Assembly (NCBI RefSeq): GCF_900455735.1 | Contig: NZ_UAUI01000028.1 | Span: 62,001 to 126,000, forward strand | Source of the DNA: Rhodococcus wratislaviensis | GTDB taxonomy: Bacteria; Actinomycetota; Actinomycetes; Mycobacteriales; Mycobacteriaceae | Length of the DNA: 64,000 nt | Direction: 5' to 3' | Shown: positions 1 through 9,005 of the stretch, piece after piece | How positions within the stretch are numbered: position 1 is the stretch's first letter | Layout of the letters: every line of letters begins with the position of its first letter | Notes under the pieces: model-generated | What the model was told of the DNA's origin: nothing | Database searches by the model: none | The model's input: only the letters and a program-made list of their open reading frames with translations | Made by a program: the position numbers and the translations under genes

Positions 1-12
1 GCCGGTTACGGA

Positions 13-840
13 TTGGGGCACAAGACGCGGCATTATCTTGGTGTGGTGGGCGATGACTCTTGGGCCGGTTTGGCTGACCAATTTGCCGATGAGGCGTATG
101 CCTCGGTGAAGGGACGCGTGCGCACCTATGTGCTGCACCAGCAGCTGCTGGAGCATTTGCCGGCGCCTCCAGCGTCTGTGCTCGACGTCGGCGGCGGCGC
201 AGGTCATCAATCGTTCCCGCTGGCCCACGCCGGTTACGACGTGACGCTGCTCGACCCGTCGTCGGCGATGCTCGACAAAGCTCGACAGCGACTCCAGCAG
301 TTGCCTGATGAGGCGCAGCGACGGGTGACGCTCGTGGAGGCCGACGGTGAGAACGCCGACGAGGCGGTGAACGGTCAACGCTTCGCCGCCGTCTTGTGTC
401 ATGGCGTGCTCGGATACCTGGAGCGGCCGGAGCCATTGGTCGAACAGCTGTGCCGGTGTACTGCTGCCGGCGGCGTCGTCTCGATCAAGGCGGGCAACGC
501 GAAGGCGATGGCTGTGCGCCCGGCCTTGGAAAGGCGATGGGACGACGCTCTGGCATCGTTCGACACCAGGGGAGAGGTCGGGGTGCTGGGAGTGCCTACT
601 CGAGCCGACACGGTGGAGGAACTCAGCGAGCTCCTGCGGAGCCGCGGCGTGGAACCCCTACGCTGGTACGGGGTGTGGCTGTTTGTCGATTGGCTCGATT
701 TCAGTGGAGCCGAGTTGGATCCCAGCGATTCGAAGCAGGTGGCGGCGGCGGCCGCAGTCGAACTCGAGGCCAGCCGACGAGACCCCTACCGTCAACTCAG
801 TCGTGTCTTTCATCTCGTGGGACGAAAGGGCCCGAGCTGA
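13..840 (+). CDS. SAM-dependent methyltransferase (class I), 5' end uncertain
   Basis: Class I methyltransferase of the SmtA/UbiE type, predicted cytosolic. The SAM-binding motif I, VLDVGGGAGHQS, lies near residue 56, followed by the acidic LLD motif of strand beta-2 and the LVEADGENAD segment of motif II. The methyl acceptor cannot be read from sequence. The frame is open to the left edge of the window. The TTG at 13 is only the first possible start; a GTG at 43 would begin the protein just before the conserved DDSWAGLADQFADEAY segment and is equally plausible. The true start may also lie outside the window. A thioesterase on the opposite strand ends 72 bp downstream. Confidence 0.8.
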   Translation: MGHKTRHYLGVVGDDSWAGLADQFADEAYASVKGRVRTYVLHQQLLEHLPAPPASVLDVGGGAGHQSFPLAHAGYDVTLLDPSSAMLDKARQRLQQLPDEAQRRVTLVEADGENADEAVNGQRFAAVLCHGVLGYLERPEPLVEQLCRCTAAGGVVSIKAGNAKAMAVRPALERRWDDALASFDTRGEVGVLGVPTRADTVEELSELLRSRGVEPLRWYGVWLFVDWLDFSGAELDPSDSKQVAAAAAVELEASRRDPYRQLSRVFHLVGRKGPS

Positions 841-912
841 CCGGACACAGCATGGCCAGATCGTCACCATAGTGAATCGACGGTCTTCAGCGCGGCGCGA
901 TTGGTTGTTCGA

Positions 913-1317
913 TCAGCGGTTGTCGTCCCCGGGGGACGACGCATCGAGGAACCGGTCGCGGTCGACGATCGCCCGGTCGATCTCACCCGACGCGACAACC
1001 TTCCCCGAGCTGTCGATCGCTCGCACGGTGAAGGTGAGCCGATGGCCGACAGCGGCGGCTGGGGGCTCGGCAGCGATCTCGACGCCGGCGCCGACCGGCG
1101 TGGGGCCGAGGTGCTCGATTCGGACAGCGGTCCCGACCGTCGTCTGGCCCGCCCCGATGAACGGTGCGGCGCAGGCGATGGTGGCCGCCTCCATCCACGC
1201 AATCAGCCGTGGGGTCGCCAGTACCGGAACGTCACCACTGCCCAATGCGGTCGCGGTATCGGACTCACCTACCTCGTAGCGCACCGCTCTACGGTACGCC
1301 AGACGCGGGCCGGCCAT
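913..1317 (-). CDS. Hotdog-fold thioesterase of the fluoroacetyl-CoA thioesterase (FlK) family
   Basis: A 134-residue single hotdog domain matching the FlK-like acyl-CoA thioesterase family. The three FlK catalytic positions appear to be kept: the Thr of ATPRLIAWME, the Glu of the same helix, and the His of RIEHLGPTPVG. Members hydrolyse small acyl-CoAs, and most genomic copies have no known substrate. The start ATG at 1317 has only a weak ribosome-binding site. The gene is convergent with the methyltransferase and divergent from the ureidoglycine aminohydrolase, with about 240 bp between the two starts. It has no operon partner. Confidence 0.75.
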   Translation of the reverse strand: MAGPRLAYRRAVRYEVGESDTATALGSGDVPVLATPRLIAWMEAATIACAAPFIGAGQTTVGTAVRIEHLGPTPVGAGVEIAAEPPAAAVGHRLTFTVRAIDSSGKVVASGEIDRAIVDRDRFLDASSPGDDNR

Positions 1318-1556
1318 CTGGTCGACAATGCCGGATCGAGGTGCTTCGGGTTCGCCGGCTTGCCGGGTGGGATCGGCACTCTCGACGGGATCAATCTCCG
1401 AGGCGAAGTTCCAGTAATCGAGCAGGGGACGCCCGGGGCGGTCCTGTCACCCACATGTGATCAGCTATGTACCCATAGGACACTGGACCACAGGCGGAAA
1501 ATCGACACCACGCCGGCATGCCGCCGCCCCTATCCCGACAACCCGACAAGGACAGC

Positions 1557-2372
1557 ATGAACTACTTCGTTCCGCGAGGCGGCCTGCCGCCGCAAACCGA
1601 CCTGACCACCGACCGCGCGGTCTTCACGGAGTCCTACGCGGTCCTGCCGCGTCGCACGATGAGCGATATCACCGCCAGTCTGCTGCCACACTGGAACGGA
1701 ACCAGGGCGTGGGTGCTGGCGCGGCCGTTGTCCGGATTCGCGGAGACCTTCTCGCAGTACATCGTCGAGGTCTCGTCTGGTGGCGGTAGTGACCGTCCCG
1801 ATGCTGATCCGGGCGCCGAGGCGGTGGTGTTCGTTGTCGACGGTGCGCTGACTCTCACACTCGACGGGGTCGAGCATGCGCTGGATGCGGGCGGCTACGC
1901 ATTTCTCGCTCCCGGCGCCCGGTGGACCCTGCACAACCACGGTCCGGCCACCGCGACGTTCCATTGGATCCGCAAGACCTATCAGCAGGTCGACGGCATC
2001 GAGGTGCCCGAGTCCTTCGTGACCCGGGAGCGCGATGTCGTGGGCGTCGAGATGCCCGACACGAACGGGGCGTGGAAGACCCAGCGGTTCGTCGATCCGA
2101 ACGACATCCGCCACGACATGCACGTCAACATCGTGTCCTTCGAACCGGGAGGTGCGATCCCGTTCCCCGAGACGCATGTCATGGAACACGGCCTGTACAT
2201 CCTCGAGGGCAAGGCGGTGTATCTGCTCAACAAGGATTGGGTCGAAGTGCAGGCGGGCGACTTCCTGTGGTTGCGTGCCTTCTGTCCCCAGGCGTGCTAC
2301 GCGGGCGGGCCGAGTCGCTTCCGCTATCTGCTCTACAAAGACACCAACCGGCACGCCGGCCTCCAACTCTGA
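1557..2372 (+). CDS. allE: (S)-ureidoglycine aminohydrolase-like bicupin
   Basis: A two-cupin protein of 271 residues resembling AllE/YlbA, which releases ammonia from (S)-ureidoglycine to give ureidoglycolate in purine (allantoin) breakdown. The first cupin is around residues 60-125. The second, residues 180-260, carries the FPETHVMEHGLYILEGK metal-site segment typical of the active domain of this family. The start is placed at the ATG preceded by AAGGAC rather than 39 bases upstream, because the N-terminus MNYFVPRGGLP matches the family start. No other allantoin genes lie nearby, so the gene either works with a distant pathway or has been recruited for another substrate. Confidence 0.8.
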   Translation: MNYFVPRGGLPPQTDLTTDRAVFTESYAVLPRRTMSDITASLLPHWNGTRAWVLARPLSGFAETFSQYIVEVSSGGGSDRPDADPGAEAVVFVVDGALTLTLDGVEHALDAGGYAFLAPGARWTLHNHGPATATFHWIRKTYQQVDGIEVPESFVTRERDVVGVEMPDTNGAWKTQRFVDPNDIRHDMHVNIVSFEPGGAIPFPETHVMEHGLYILEGKAVYLLNKDWVEVQAGDFLWLRAFCPQACYAGGPSRFRYLLYKDTNRHAGLQL

Positions 2373-2453
2373 CTCTCCTGAATCGGGTCATGATCCGGTG
2401 GCTGCTGCCGTTGGCGCACGGGTGGCGGCCCACCGATCGCCTGTGCACAGGGT

Positions 2454-3353
2454 TCAGTGCGGTCTGCTGGGAGCGTCGTGTTCGGTGCCGAGTCGTTCCT
2501 GACTAGCGGCCCAGGAAGCGAGGAGCGTGAGGGCGTCGGCGGTGGGTGTGCCGGCGGCTGCGGTATAGATGTTGAGTTGCAGGCCGGGTTCGGAAGGCAG
2601 TTCGAGTGCTTCGAAGTCGAGGTCGAGTTGGCCGACGGCGGGGTGGTGCAGGCGCTTTCGGCCGCTGCGGTGGAAGCGGACGTCTTGTGATGCCCAGCGT
2701 TGGCGAAATAGTTCGCTTTGGGTGGACAGTTCCCCGACCAGTGCGATGAGTGCTTTGTCGTGGGGGTTGCGGCCTGCTTCGAGTCGGAGCATGGCGGCTG
2801 CGTCCCTGGCGATGGTGTCGTAGTCGACGAAGAAGTCTGCGGCTGCCTGGGGGTGGAGGTAGACGAATCGGGTGGTGTTGGCGGGGCGGCGGGGGTCGGC
2901 GAGCACGGGGGAGTAGAGGGCGCGCGCGAGGTCGTTCATCGCGATGATGTCGTGGCGGCCGTTGCGGACCCAGGCCGGTGCGTCCGTGATGGCATCGAGT
3001 ACTTGCTGGATTGCCGGACGCACGGTCACCGGTGGAGTGCGGGGGCGGCGGGTGGTGCTTGCCTGTGCTTGCCGGGCGAGGGCGAAGAGGTGGTCGCGTT
3101 CGGCGTCGTCGAGTTGCAGGGCGACGACGAGGCCGTCGAGGACGCTGTCGGAGGCGCCGGCGAGGTTGCCGCGTTCCATGCGGACGTAGTAGTCGACCGA
3201 GACACCGGCGAGCATGGCGACCTCTTCGCGGCGCAGGCCTTTGACGCGGCGGTTACCGCCGTACACGGGTAGTCCGCTCTGCTCAGGGGTGATGCGTGCG
3301 CGCCGCGTGCTGAGGAACTCGCGGATTTCGGTGCGCAGGCCGGTCGAGCTCAT
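2454..3353 (-). CDS. XRE-family regulator with MmyB-like ligand-binding domain
   Basis: A transcription factor of 299 residues. The N-terminal helix-turn-helix is at about residues 36-90 (RREEVAMLAGVSVDYYVRMERG). The C-terminal half is the PAS-like MmyB domain found in many actinobacterial XRE regulators, including the typical LARALYSPVLADP and RFVYLHPQA segments. Such proteins usually regulate the divergent neighbour, here a zinc alcohol dehydrogenase whose start is about 100 bp away. The shared intergenic region is the likely operator. The ligand is unknown. Confidence 0.85.
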   Translation of the reverse strand: MSSTGLRTEIREFLSTRRARITPEQSGLPVYGGNRRVKGLRREEVAMLAGVSVDYYVRMERGNLAGASDSVLDGLVVALQLDDAERDHLFALARQAQASTTRRPRTPPVTVRPAIQQVLDAITDAPAWVRNGRHDIIAMNDLARALYSPVLADPRRPANTTRFVYLHPQAAADFFVDYDTIARDAAAMLRLEAGRNPHDKALIALVGELSTQSELFRQRWASQDVRFHRSGRKRLHHPAVGQLDLDFEALELPSEPGLQLNIYTAAAGTPTADALTLLASWAASQERLGTEHDAPSRPH

Positions 3354-3454
3354 GAGTCCACGGTAGGCAGGGATCGCCGGATGTGGGAGGTACTGGCAGT
3401 ACCCGGAACGTCCGTGACTCCCCGGGCGGCCGGAATGGAGGTCAACTGGGTGGC

Positions 3455-4504
3455 ATGAAAGCGACGTACATGTTCGGCGCGGGCGATGTCCGTGTCATCG
3501 ATGTTCCTGATCACACCATCCAGTCGTCCACCGACGCTCTGGTTCGGATCGTGCGGGCCTGCGTGTGTGGCAGCGACCTGCATCCCTATCACTCCATGGA
3601 GGTCGATCCTGCGGGCAGATCGATGGGGCACGAGTTCATCGGTGTCGTCGAAGCAACCGGTTCGGATGTGAGGACGTTGCGTGTCGGTGACTTCGTCATT
3701 GCGCCGTTCGCGGTGTCGTGTGGCACGTGCGCGTTCTGCGCTGCGGGTCTGCAGACCTCGTGTGTGCGTGGCGGGTTCTGGAATGACGTCTCGCTGGGTA
3801 CGGCGGGTGGTCAGGCCGAGGCGGTCCGGGTGCCGCTGGCCGACGGCACGTTGGTAAAGGTGCCGGTGGGCGAGGACGCCGACGATGCGCTGCTCGACTC
3901 CTTGTTGACGTTGTCGGATGTGTACGGCACCGGCTGGCATGCCGCGATCCGCGGCGGCGTCGGCGAGGGCAGTGTGGTGACCGTGATCGGTGACGGGGCG
4001 GTCGGGTTGATGGCGGTGCTGTCGGCTCGCCAGCTCGGTGCCGAGCAGATCGTGTTGATGGGGCGGCACCAGGTGCGCACCGATCTCGGTCGCGAGTTCG
4101 GTGCGACCGATGTGGTTGCCGAGCGTGGTGAGGAGGGAATCGCGAAGGTTCGTGAGCTGACCGGCGGCCTGGGCAGCGCGATCGTCCTCGAGGCGGTCGG
4201 TCACCGGCCCGCCTACGATCAGGCTGTGGGCGTCGTCCGCGCGGGCGGAACGATCAGTCGTGTGGGGGTGCCCCAGTACGAGGACGCGCCGGTCGGGTTC
4301 GGGAGCCTGTTCGGGCCGAACGTCACCCTGACCGGTGGTCCGGCGCCGGTGCGCGCGTATATCGAGCAGCTGCTTCCGGCAGTCCTGGACGGCATCGTGC
4401 AGCCGGGGAAGGTGTTCGACCGGACCGTCGGACTTGCTCAGACGCCGCAGGGCTATGCCGCGATGGATGCCCGCGACGCGCTCAAGGTCGCGGTCCGGCC
4501 GTGA
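3455..4504 (+). CDS. Zinc-dependent medium-chain alcohol dehydrogenase
   Basis: A 349-residue MDR-family dehydrogenase. Catalytic zinc ligands are in CVCGSDLH and GHEFIGVV. The structural zinc site is the four-cysteine lobe from CGTCAFC to QTSC. The NAD(P)-binding Rossmann motif is VIGDGAVGLMAV. Substrate and cofactor preference cannot be told from sequence. The ATG at 3455 begins MKATYMFG, the usual start of this family; the reading frame is open 72 bases further upstream but that part is not conserved in character. It is divergent from the XRE regulator, a common arrangement in which the regulator controls the dehydrogenase. Confidence 0.88.
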   Translation: MKATYMFGAGDVRVIDVPDHTIQSSTDALVRIVRACVCGSDLHPYHSMEVDPAGRSMGHEFIGVVEATGSDVRTLRVGDFVIAPFAVSCGTCAFCAAGLQTSCVRGGFWNDVSLGTAGGQAEAVRVPLADGTLVKVPVGEDADDALLDSLLTLSDVYGTGWHAAIRGGVGEGSVVTVIGDGAVGLMAVLSARQLGAEQIVLMGRHQVRTDLGREFGATDVVAERGEEGIAKVRELTGGLGSAIVLEAVGHRPAYDQAVGVVRAGGTISRVGVPQYEDAPVGFGSLFGPNVTLTGGPAPVRAYIEQLLPAVLDGIVQPGKVFDRTVGLAQTPQGYAAMDARDALKVAVRP

Positions 4505-4662
4505 CAACCGCTGTTTCCGGTCGGGCCACGACCGCGCCGATGATCCTGGTGCGCGCCGCATTGCGGGTTGGCTCCGCATACACCCGCCGCACGAGATCCG
4601 CGGCATGACAACTGCTCAGTGCGTCACTCCCCGCGCGTGCTGACCGATCCTAAGGTTGAAGC

Positions 4663-5547
4663 ATGACCATCCCCGAATTGACTTTGAACAACGAAATCAC
4701 GATGCCGGCACTGGGTTTCGGGGTGTACCAGACCCCGCCCGATGACACTGTTGCTGCGGTCGAGGCGGCACTGGAGACCGGATACCGGCACATCGACACC
4801 GCCGCTGCCTATCAGAACGAACGCGAGGTCGGTGAAGCCATACGCCGTTCGGGCATCGATCGCTCGGACATCTTCATCGAGACCAAGATCTGGATCACCG
4901 ACTACGGCTACGACGCGACGCTGCATGCCTTCGACAAGAGCGCACGCAAACTCGGAATCGATCAGATCGACCTGCTGATACTGCACCAGGCTCTGCCCGG
5001 CGAGTTCACCCTCACCGTCGAGGCCTACAAGGCGCTCGAGACGCTGCTCGCGGACGGCCGCGTGCGCGCCATCGGTGTCAGCAACTTCATGTCCGGCCAC
5101 CTCGCGCGACTGCGGGACGAAACATCGGTGGTGCCGGCGGTCAACCAAATCGAGGTACATCCGTACTTCCGTCAATCCGACGTGCTCGCGGCCAACGCCG
5201 CACGAGGGACCGTGTCCCAAGCGTGGTCTCCGATCGGTGGCATCACCTTCTACCGCCACGGCTCCCACGGCTCCACACTCGACGATCCCACCATCAAGAA
5301 CATCGCAGCGGCACACGGGAAGACGCCGGCCCAGACGATGCTGAGGTGGCACCTGCAGCAGGGCCGCCAGGTGATTCCGAAATCGGTCACCCCGTCGCGT
5401 ATCACCGAGAACTTCGACGTCTTCGACTTCGAGCTCACCGCCGATCAGCTCACTGCGATCGACGCTCTCGACACCGGGGTGCGCGGCGGACCGGAACCTG
5501 ACGACATCACCCGCGAGACATTCGGCCTCGAAATCCCGGAAGCCTGA
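4663..5547 (+). CDS. Aldo/keto reductase (2,5-diketo-D-gluconate reductase type)
   Basis: A TIM-barrel NADPH-dependent carbonyl reductase of 294 residues. The first AKR signature GYRHIDTAAAYQNEREVG supplies the catalytic Asp and Tyr. The second, at AIGVSNF, and the C-terminal NADP-binding segment QVIPKSVTPSRITENFDVFDF are intact. AAGG lies about 10 bases before the ATG. The gene follows the zinc alcohol dehydrogenase by about 160 bp and may be cotranscribed with it, which would make a carbonyl/alcohol redox pair. The physiological substrate is unknown. Confidence 0.88.
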   Translation: MTIPELTLNNEITMPALGFGVYQTPPDDTVAAVEAALETGYRHIDTAAAYQNEREVGEAIRRSGIDRSDIFIETKIWITDYGYDATLHAFDKSARKLGIDQIDLLILHQALPGEFTLTVEAYKALETLLADGRVRAIGVSNFMSGHLARLRDETSVVPAVNQIEVHPYFRQSDVLAANAARGTVSQAWSPIGGITFYRHGSHGSTLDDPTIKNIAAAHGKTPAQTMLRWHLQQGRQVIPKSVTPSRITENFDVFDFELTADQLTAIDALDTGVRGGPEPDDITRETFGLEIPEA

Positions 5548-5596
5548 GGAGTACCGCAATACAGATCGACCCCCATACCGCGAGCACGAAGAACGC

Positions 5597-5863
5597 CTAC
5601 TTGCCGGTCTTTTCCCGGTGACGACAACCAGGCCAGCAGCATGGGCGGCGCTTGCCCTCAGCCAGTTCGGTATGCGTCCTCTTGATCCGACGCCGTCTCG
5701 TCTCATCGAGCTCGGCATCCTCGACCCAGCAGATCCACTCATTGCGTGCCAGGGGTGTGATGTCGTTCCACGCGGCCAGTGCCGGGCCGTTATCGACCAA
5801 TGCCTGTCGTAGATCTGTTGGCACTCCATGCACCGTGCCGCTCGGGACCGTGGGCTTGCCCAT
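5597..5863 (-). CDS. Short YdeI/OmpD-associated family protein
   Basis: An 88-residue protein matching the C-terminal helical half of the YdeI/OmpD-associated (bacteriocin-protection) family. The match includes WNDITPLARNEWICWVEDA and the basic RRRRIKRTHTELAEGKRRPCCWPGC stretch. Full-length relatives are often about 190 residues, but short stand-alone forms like this occur in actinobacteria. The biochemical role is unknown. It is convergent with the aldo/keto reductase. Confidence 0.65.
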   Translation of the reverse strand: MGKPTVPSGTVHGVPTDLRQALVDNGPALAAWNDITPLARNEWICWVEDAELDETRRRRIKRTHTELAEGKRRPCCWPGCRHREKTGK

Positions 5864-6004
5864 GTTTCGACACTACCGACGGTCGCCCAGGTATGGCGGG
5901 CGGTAGCCAAGCGCGGCGTGGTGTCGGTCCACCGGCAGGCCGCCTCCATCTGGCGCGGTCGCCGCATGCCGGCTTCGCCCACCTCTCGACGATGACCTGG
6001 CGAG

Positions 6005-7231
6005 TTACCGGGCCGTTTCCATCCAGGTGACCGGTAGTTCGTGGACGCCATAGATGTTCATATCGGTTCTTAGTTTCACATCGTCGGCGGGGATGGCGAG
6101 TTCGAGAGTGGGGAAGCGGCGTAGCAGTCCGGCGAAACCGGCGCGCATCTCGATGCGGGCCAGTTGCTGGCCGAGGCATTGGTGGACGCCGTGACCGAAG
6201 GACAGGTGACCGCGGGCCTTGCGACGGATGTCGAGTGTGTCGGGGTCGTCGAAGCGCTGGGGGTCGCGGTTGGCGGCCAGCAGTGAGACGACGACGGTCG
6301 ATCCCTTGCGGATTGTTTCGCCGCCGAGTTCGATGTCTTCCGTGGCGTAGCGATAGAAGATGTCGGCAACGGCCAGGTAGCGCAGGAGTTCTTCGACGGC
6401 ATCGGGTAGCAGGTCCGGGTCGGCGCGCAGTTCGGCTAGTTGCTCCGGGTGCTCCAGAAGCGCGAAGGTGCCCAGTGCCAGCATGTTGGCGGTGGTCTCG
6501 TGGCCCGCGAGTAGCAGCAGGAAGGCGGCACCGGTCAGCTCCTCGATGGTGAGGTCGTCATGGCGGGCCAGGTCGGAGAGTATGTCTTCGCCGGGGGCGG
6601 CGCGTTTGCTGGTGACGAGGTCGGAAAGGTACGTGGTCAGTGCAATGTACGCGGCCATCTTCTCGTCGAGCGGCTGGTCCTTGACCAGGAACTTGGCGGA
6701 GTTGACCTGGAAGTTCTCGCGGTCTGCGTAGGGGACACCGAGCAGTTCGCAGATCACCAGCGAGGGCACCGGCAGCGCGAACTCCTTGACCAGGTCGACC
6801 GGCGGGGTCAGGCGCGCCATCTCGTCCAGTTGCCGCTCGGCGATGTCGGTGATGTGGTCTTCGAGCTGCTTCATGCGTTTGACGGTGAAGGCGCCGGTGA
6901 GTTTGCGCCGCAGCCGGGTGTGGTCCGGCGGGTCCATGGCGATGAACAGGCCCGGGATTTGCGGGGACGGTTCGGTGGCTGCGGGCATGCCCGGGGTCTC
7001 GTAGGGCACGTGGAGAATGCCGATGTCCTGGCGGGAGCTGAGTCGGGTGTCGGCCATGAGCCGGCGGACCGCGTCGTAACCAGTGACGAGCCAGCCCTCG
7101 TGACCGTCGGGGAAGATCATGGGACTGACGGGGCGAGCTTCGCGCAGCCGGGTGATCTGTCGGGGCGGGTCGAAGGGGCCCGCATCGCGATCCATGGGGA
7201 GGCCGTGCTGGGTGGGAATCGTTCGACTCAT
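6005..7231 (-). CDS. Cytochrome P450
   Basis: A soluble bacterial P450 of 408 residues. The I-helix oxygen-activation motif AGHETT is at 242-247, the K-helix ExxR at 281-284 (ELLR), and the heme-binding loop FGHGVHQCLG at 345-354 with the axial thiolate Cys352. The overall pattern resembles the CYP105/CYP107-like actinobacterial group. The substrate is unknown. The ATG has AAAGGAA upstream. A ferredoxin gene on the same strand ends 94 bp upstream and is the probable electron donor. No ferredoxin reductase lies next to it, so reduction presumably comes from elsewhere. Confidence 0.93.
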   Translation of the reverse strand: MSRTIPTQHGLPMDRDAGPFDPPRQITRLREARPVSPMIFPDGHEGWLVTGYDAVRRLMADTRLSSRQDIGILHVPYETPGMPAATEPSPQIPGLFIAMDPPDHTRLRRKLTGAFTVKRMKQLEDHITDIAERQLDEMARLTPPVDLVKEFALPVPSLVICELLGVPYADRENFQVNSAKFLVKDQPLDEKMAAYIALTTYLSDLVTSKRAAPGEDILSDLARHDDLTIEELTGAAFLLLLAGHETTANMLALGTFALLEHPEQLAELRADPDLLPDAVEELLRYLAVADIFYRYATEDIELGGETIRKGSTVVVSLLAANRDPQRFDDPDTLDIRRKARGHLSFGHGVHQCLGQQLARIEMRAGFAGLLRRFPTLELAIPADDVKLRTDMNIYGVHELPVTWMETAR

Positions 7232-7325
7232 CGGAATTCCTTTCGTGGCGGTAATCGGGTTCCCCGGGTGTCGTGCGGGATACCGGACGGCCGGTGGTGT
7301 CAGCGTGAGTGGTGTCTGATGGCGG

Positions 7326-7607
7326 TTACCGGTCGAGGATCGTGATTGCCGCGGCGGGGCAGGTGTGGGCGGCTTGGCGGACTGACGTGTGTTGCGGGGG
7401 TGGTGGTGTGGGATCGAGCAGAAGCACCCGGCCGTCCTCGGTGTTCTGGTCGAATACCTCGGGAGCGGTCAGTACGCACATGCCGGCGCCGATGCAGCGG
7501 TCCTGGTTCACGTCGAGATGCATCGGTTGGGTCTCGAACCCGGGGTCGCCGAAAGACTTGCGCAACCTGGTCACTGCAGTCGCCGGCTGAGATTGCTCGG
7601 TGGTCAT
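7326..7607 (-). CDS. P450-type ferredoxin (probably 3Fe-4S)
   Basis: A small acidic electron carrier of 93 residues. The cluster ligands are in CIGAGMC, with a further cysteine in HTCPAAAI. Three cysteines with this spacing are typical of the single-cluster 3Fe-4S ferredoxins that serve actinobacterial P450s. The N-terminal 25 residues are an extension before the fold. It sits directly upstream of the P450 and 30 bp after the DUF4097 gene on the same strand, so a three-gene transcript is likely. Confidence 0.88.
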   Translation of the reverse strand: MTTEQSQPATAVTRLRKSFGDPGFETQPMHLDVNQDRCIGAGMCVLTAPEVFDQNTEDGRVLLLDPTPPPPQHTSVRQAAHTCPAAAITILDR

Positions 7608-7637
7608 GGTTTCCCTTTCTCCAGGGCCAGAAGGGGA

Positions 7638-8483
7638 TCAGGAACGGCGGATCGTGATGCCGCCGAACGAGGTGTGTGCGCGCACCTCGACGGTCTCGTC
7701 GGACGCCTCGGGCCGGGCGGTGTCGTCCAGCAGGTTGTGCACCTGCCCGAACTTGCTGTTCACCTGCAGCCGTGCGGCGGCGCCCTCGGCGATGCCGATC
7801 TCCAGGTCGCCCATCGCAGTCCCGAGCTCGACCGAGCCACGGGCCACCTCGCCGAGGCGGATGCTGCCGTTGGACGTCTTCGCCTCGACCCCCGCGCCGG
7901 CCCGGTCGACGGAGATGTCGCCGTTCGTCGAGCGCACCCGGACGTTGCCGGTGGCCGCGTCGATCATGGTGTCGCCGTTGGAGTTCTTGACGGCCACGGA
8001 GCCCTCGGTCGCTCCGATGCGGACCCTCCCGGAGCCGGTGTGGATCTCGGCGTTGCCCGCGACGCCGTCCGCGGTGACGTGACCGGCCGCGGTGTCCACA
8101 CGCAGGGGACCGCTCCGCTCGAGCCGGACGTTCCCGGCGGAGGTCTTGAACCTGCACTCCCCGAGTCGGCCGGTGCCGCTGAGGTCTCCCACCTGTACCT
8201 CGCCGGACACCTGCGAACCGCTGGGTAGGTTGATGGACACCTCCACCGACCTGGTCTTGTGGGAGAAGTCGAAAACGCGCGCTTTGGGCCCCGAGACCTG
8301 GAGCACGCCGTTCGCGTAGTCGACGCGGACCCGCTGGGCGGCGTACACGTCCGACTCATCGGATTCGTCGCTCGGGCGGACATCGACGGTGGTGTCGGTG
8401 CGGTCGCTCGCGGTGACCCGCACATTGCCGACGCCGAGCTCGAGCGTGACGGAAATCGGTTCGGGTGTATCGAAATTGGGCAT
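7638..8483 (-). CDS. DUF4097-family beta-repeat protein
   Basis: A 281-residue protein made almost wholly of short beta-strand repeats of the type SGNVRL / GNAEIHTGSGRVRIG / GDISVDRAGAGVEAKTSNG. This is the DUF4097 beta-helix fold. There is no signal peptide. The function is unknown; members are often encoded beside a small HicB-like protein, and the remains of such a gene lie just upstream here. The start ATG has AAGGGGA upstream. Two genes downstream on the same strand encode ferredoxin and P450. Confidence 0.8.
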   Translation of the reverse strand: MPNFDTPEPISVTLELGVGNVRVTASDRTDTTVDVRPSDESDESDVYAAQRVRVDYANGVLQVSGPKARVFDFSHKTRSVEVSINLPSGSQVSGEVQVGDLSGTGRLGECRFKTSAGNVRLERSGPLRVDTAAGHVTADGVAGNAEIHTGSGRVRIGATEGSVAVKNSNGDTMIDAATGNVRVRSTNGDISVDRAGAGVEAKTSNGSIRLGEVARGSVELGTAMGDLEIGIAEGAAARLQVNSKFGQVHNLLDDTARPEASDETVEVRAHTSFGGITIRRS

Positions 8484-8556
8484 GACTGTCCCCTTCTGAT
8501 GGGTGGGCGAGACATCCCCGCAGGTCGGGGACGCGGTGTGGTGGGAGGCGGTGCGG

Positions 8557-8736
8557 CTACCGCACCCGGCGGGTGAGGCGCCGCGTCGTCTGTTTGACGC
8601 GCTGGGTCGTCCGGATCCCCGACTCGAGTGACCCGGTCAGGTGCTCGACCAACGTGCAGGGCGCGTCGTCGCCGCCGGCTTCGGCGTGTGTGGCGAACTC
8701 GCGTCCATGGTTGCTCACGTACGAGGTCAAGTCCAT
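8557..8736 (-). pseudogene. Truncated HicB-like antitoxin-family gene
   Basis: The first 35 or so residues, MDLTSYVSNHGREFATHAEAGG and LVEHLTGSLESGIR, match the N-terminus of the HicB-like protein that usually precedes DUF4097 genes in actinobacteria. After that the sequence turns into a short Arg/Thr-rich tail and stops at 59 residues. The usual continuation, about 140 residues with a ribbon-helix-helix DNA-binding end, is missing. Its position directly ahead of DUF4097 supports the assignment. It is probably non-functional, unless the shortened product has been kept for another reason. Confidence 0.6.
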
Positions 8737-8765
8737 GGCACCAATATGGCACCAAGATGGCACCA
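8735..8765 (-). promoter_or_regulatory. Three 11-bp iterons overlapping a start codon (likely operator)
   Basis: ATGGCACCA occurs at 8735, 8746 and 8757 on the plus strand, exactly 11 bp apart. Read on the minus strand this is TGGTGCCAT three times, the last copy ending in the ATG of the truncated HicB-like gene. One-turn spacing and overlap with the start codon fit an autoregulatory operator, for example for a ribbon-helix-helix protein. The presumed regulator is itself truncated. Confidence 0.55.
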
Positions 8766-9005
8766 GCGCAAGCCATGATGGCTCAATCGGGGCATCATGC
8801 AGCACCCGTCTCGTTCTTCTCGCAGGAAAAGTGCTGGTCAGGATCGCGTGCGGTGAAGGGCGCCGGGACGATCGGTGATGCCTTCAGGTATCGGGGAAAT
8901 CGGCCTAATCACCGCCGCTCCCGCATGCCCGCTTGAATCGGCTATCCGCTGGTTGCGGCGCAACAGGTCCGTGGCCCGGGCTGCGACCGGGGCGTCGACG
9001 AAGTC

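Noticed and set aside
6005-8483. Natural-product biosynthetic cluster
   Set aside because: P450 and ferredoxin occur without any synthase, tailoring set or resistance gene.
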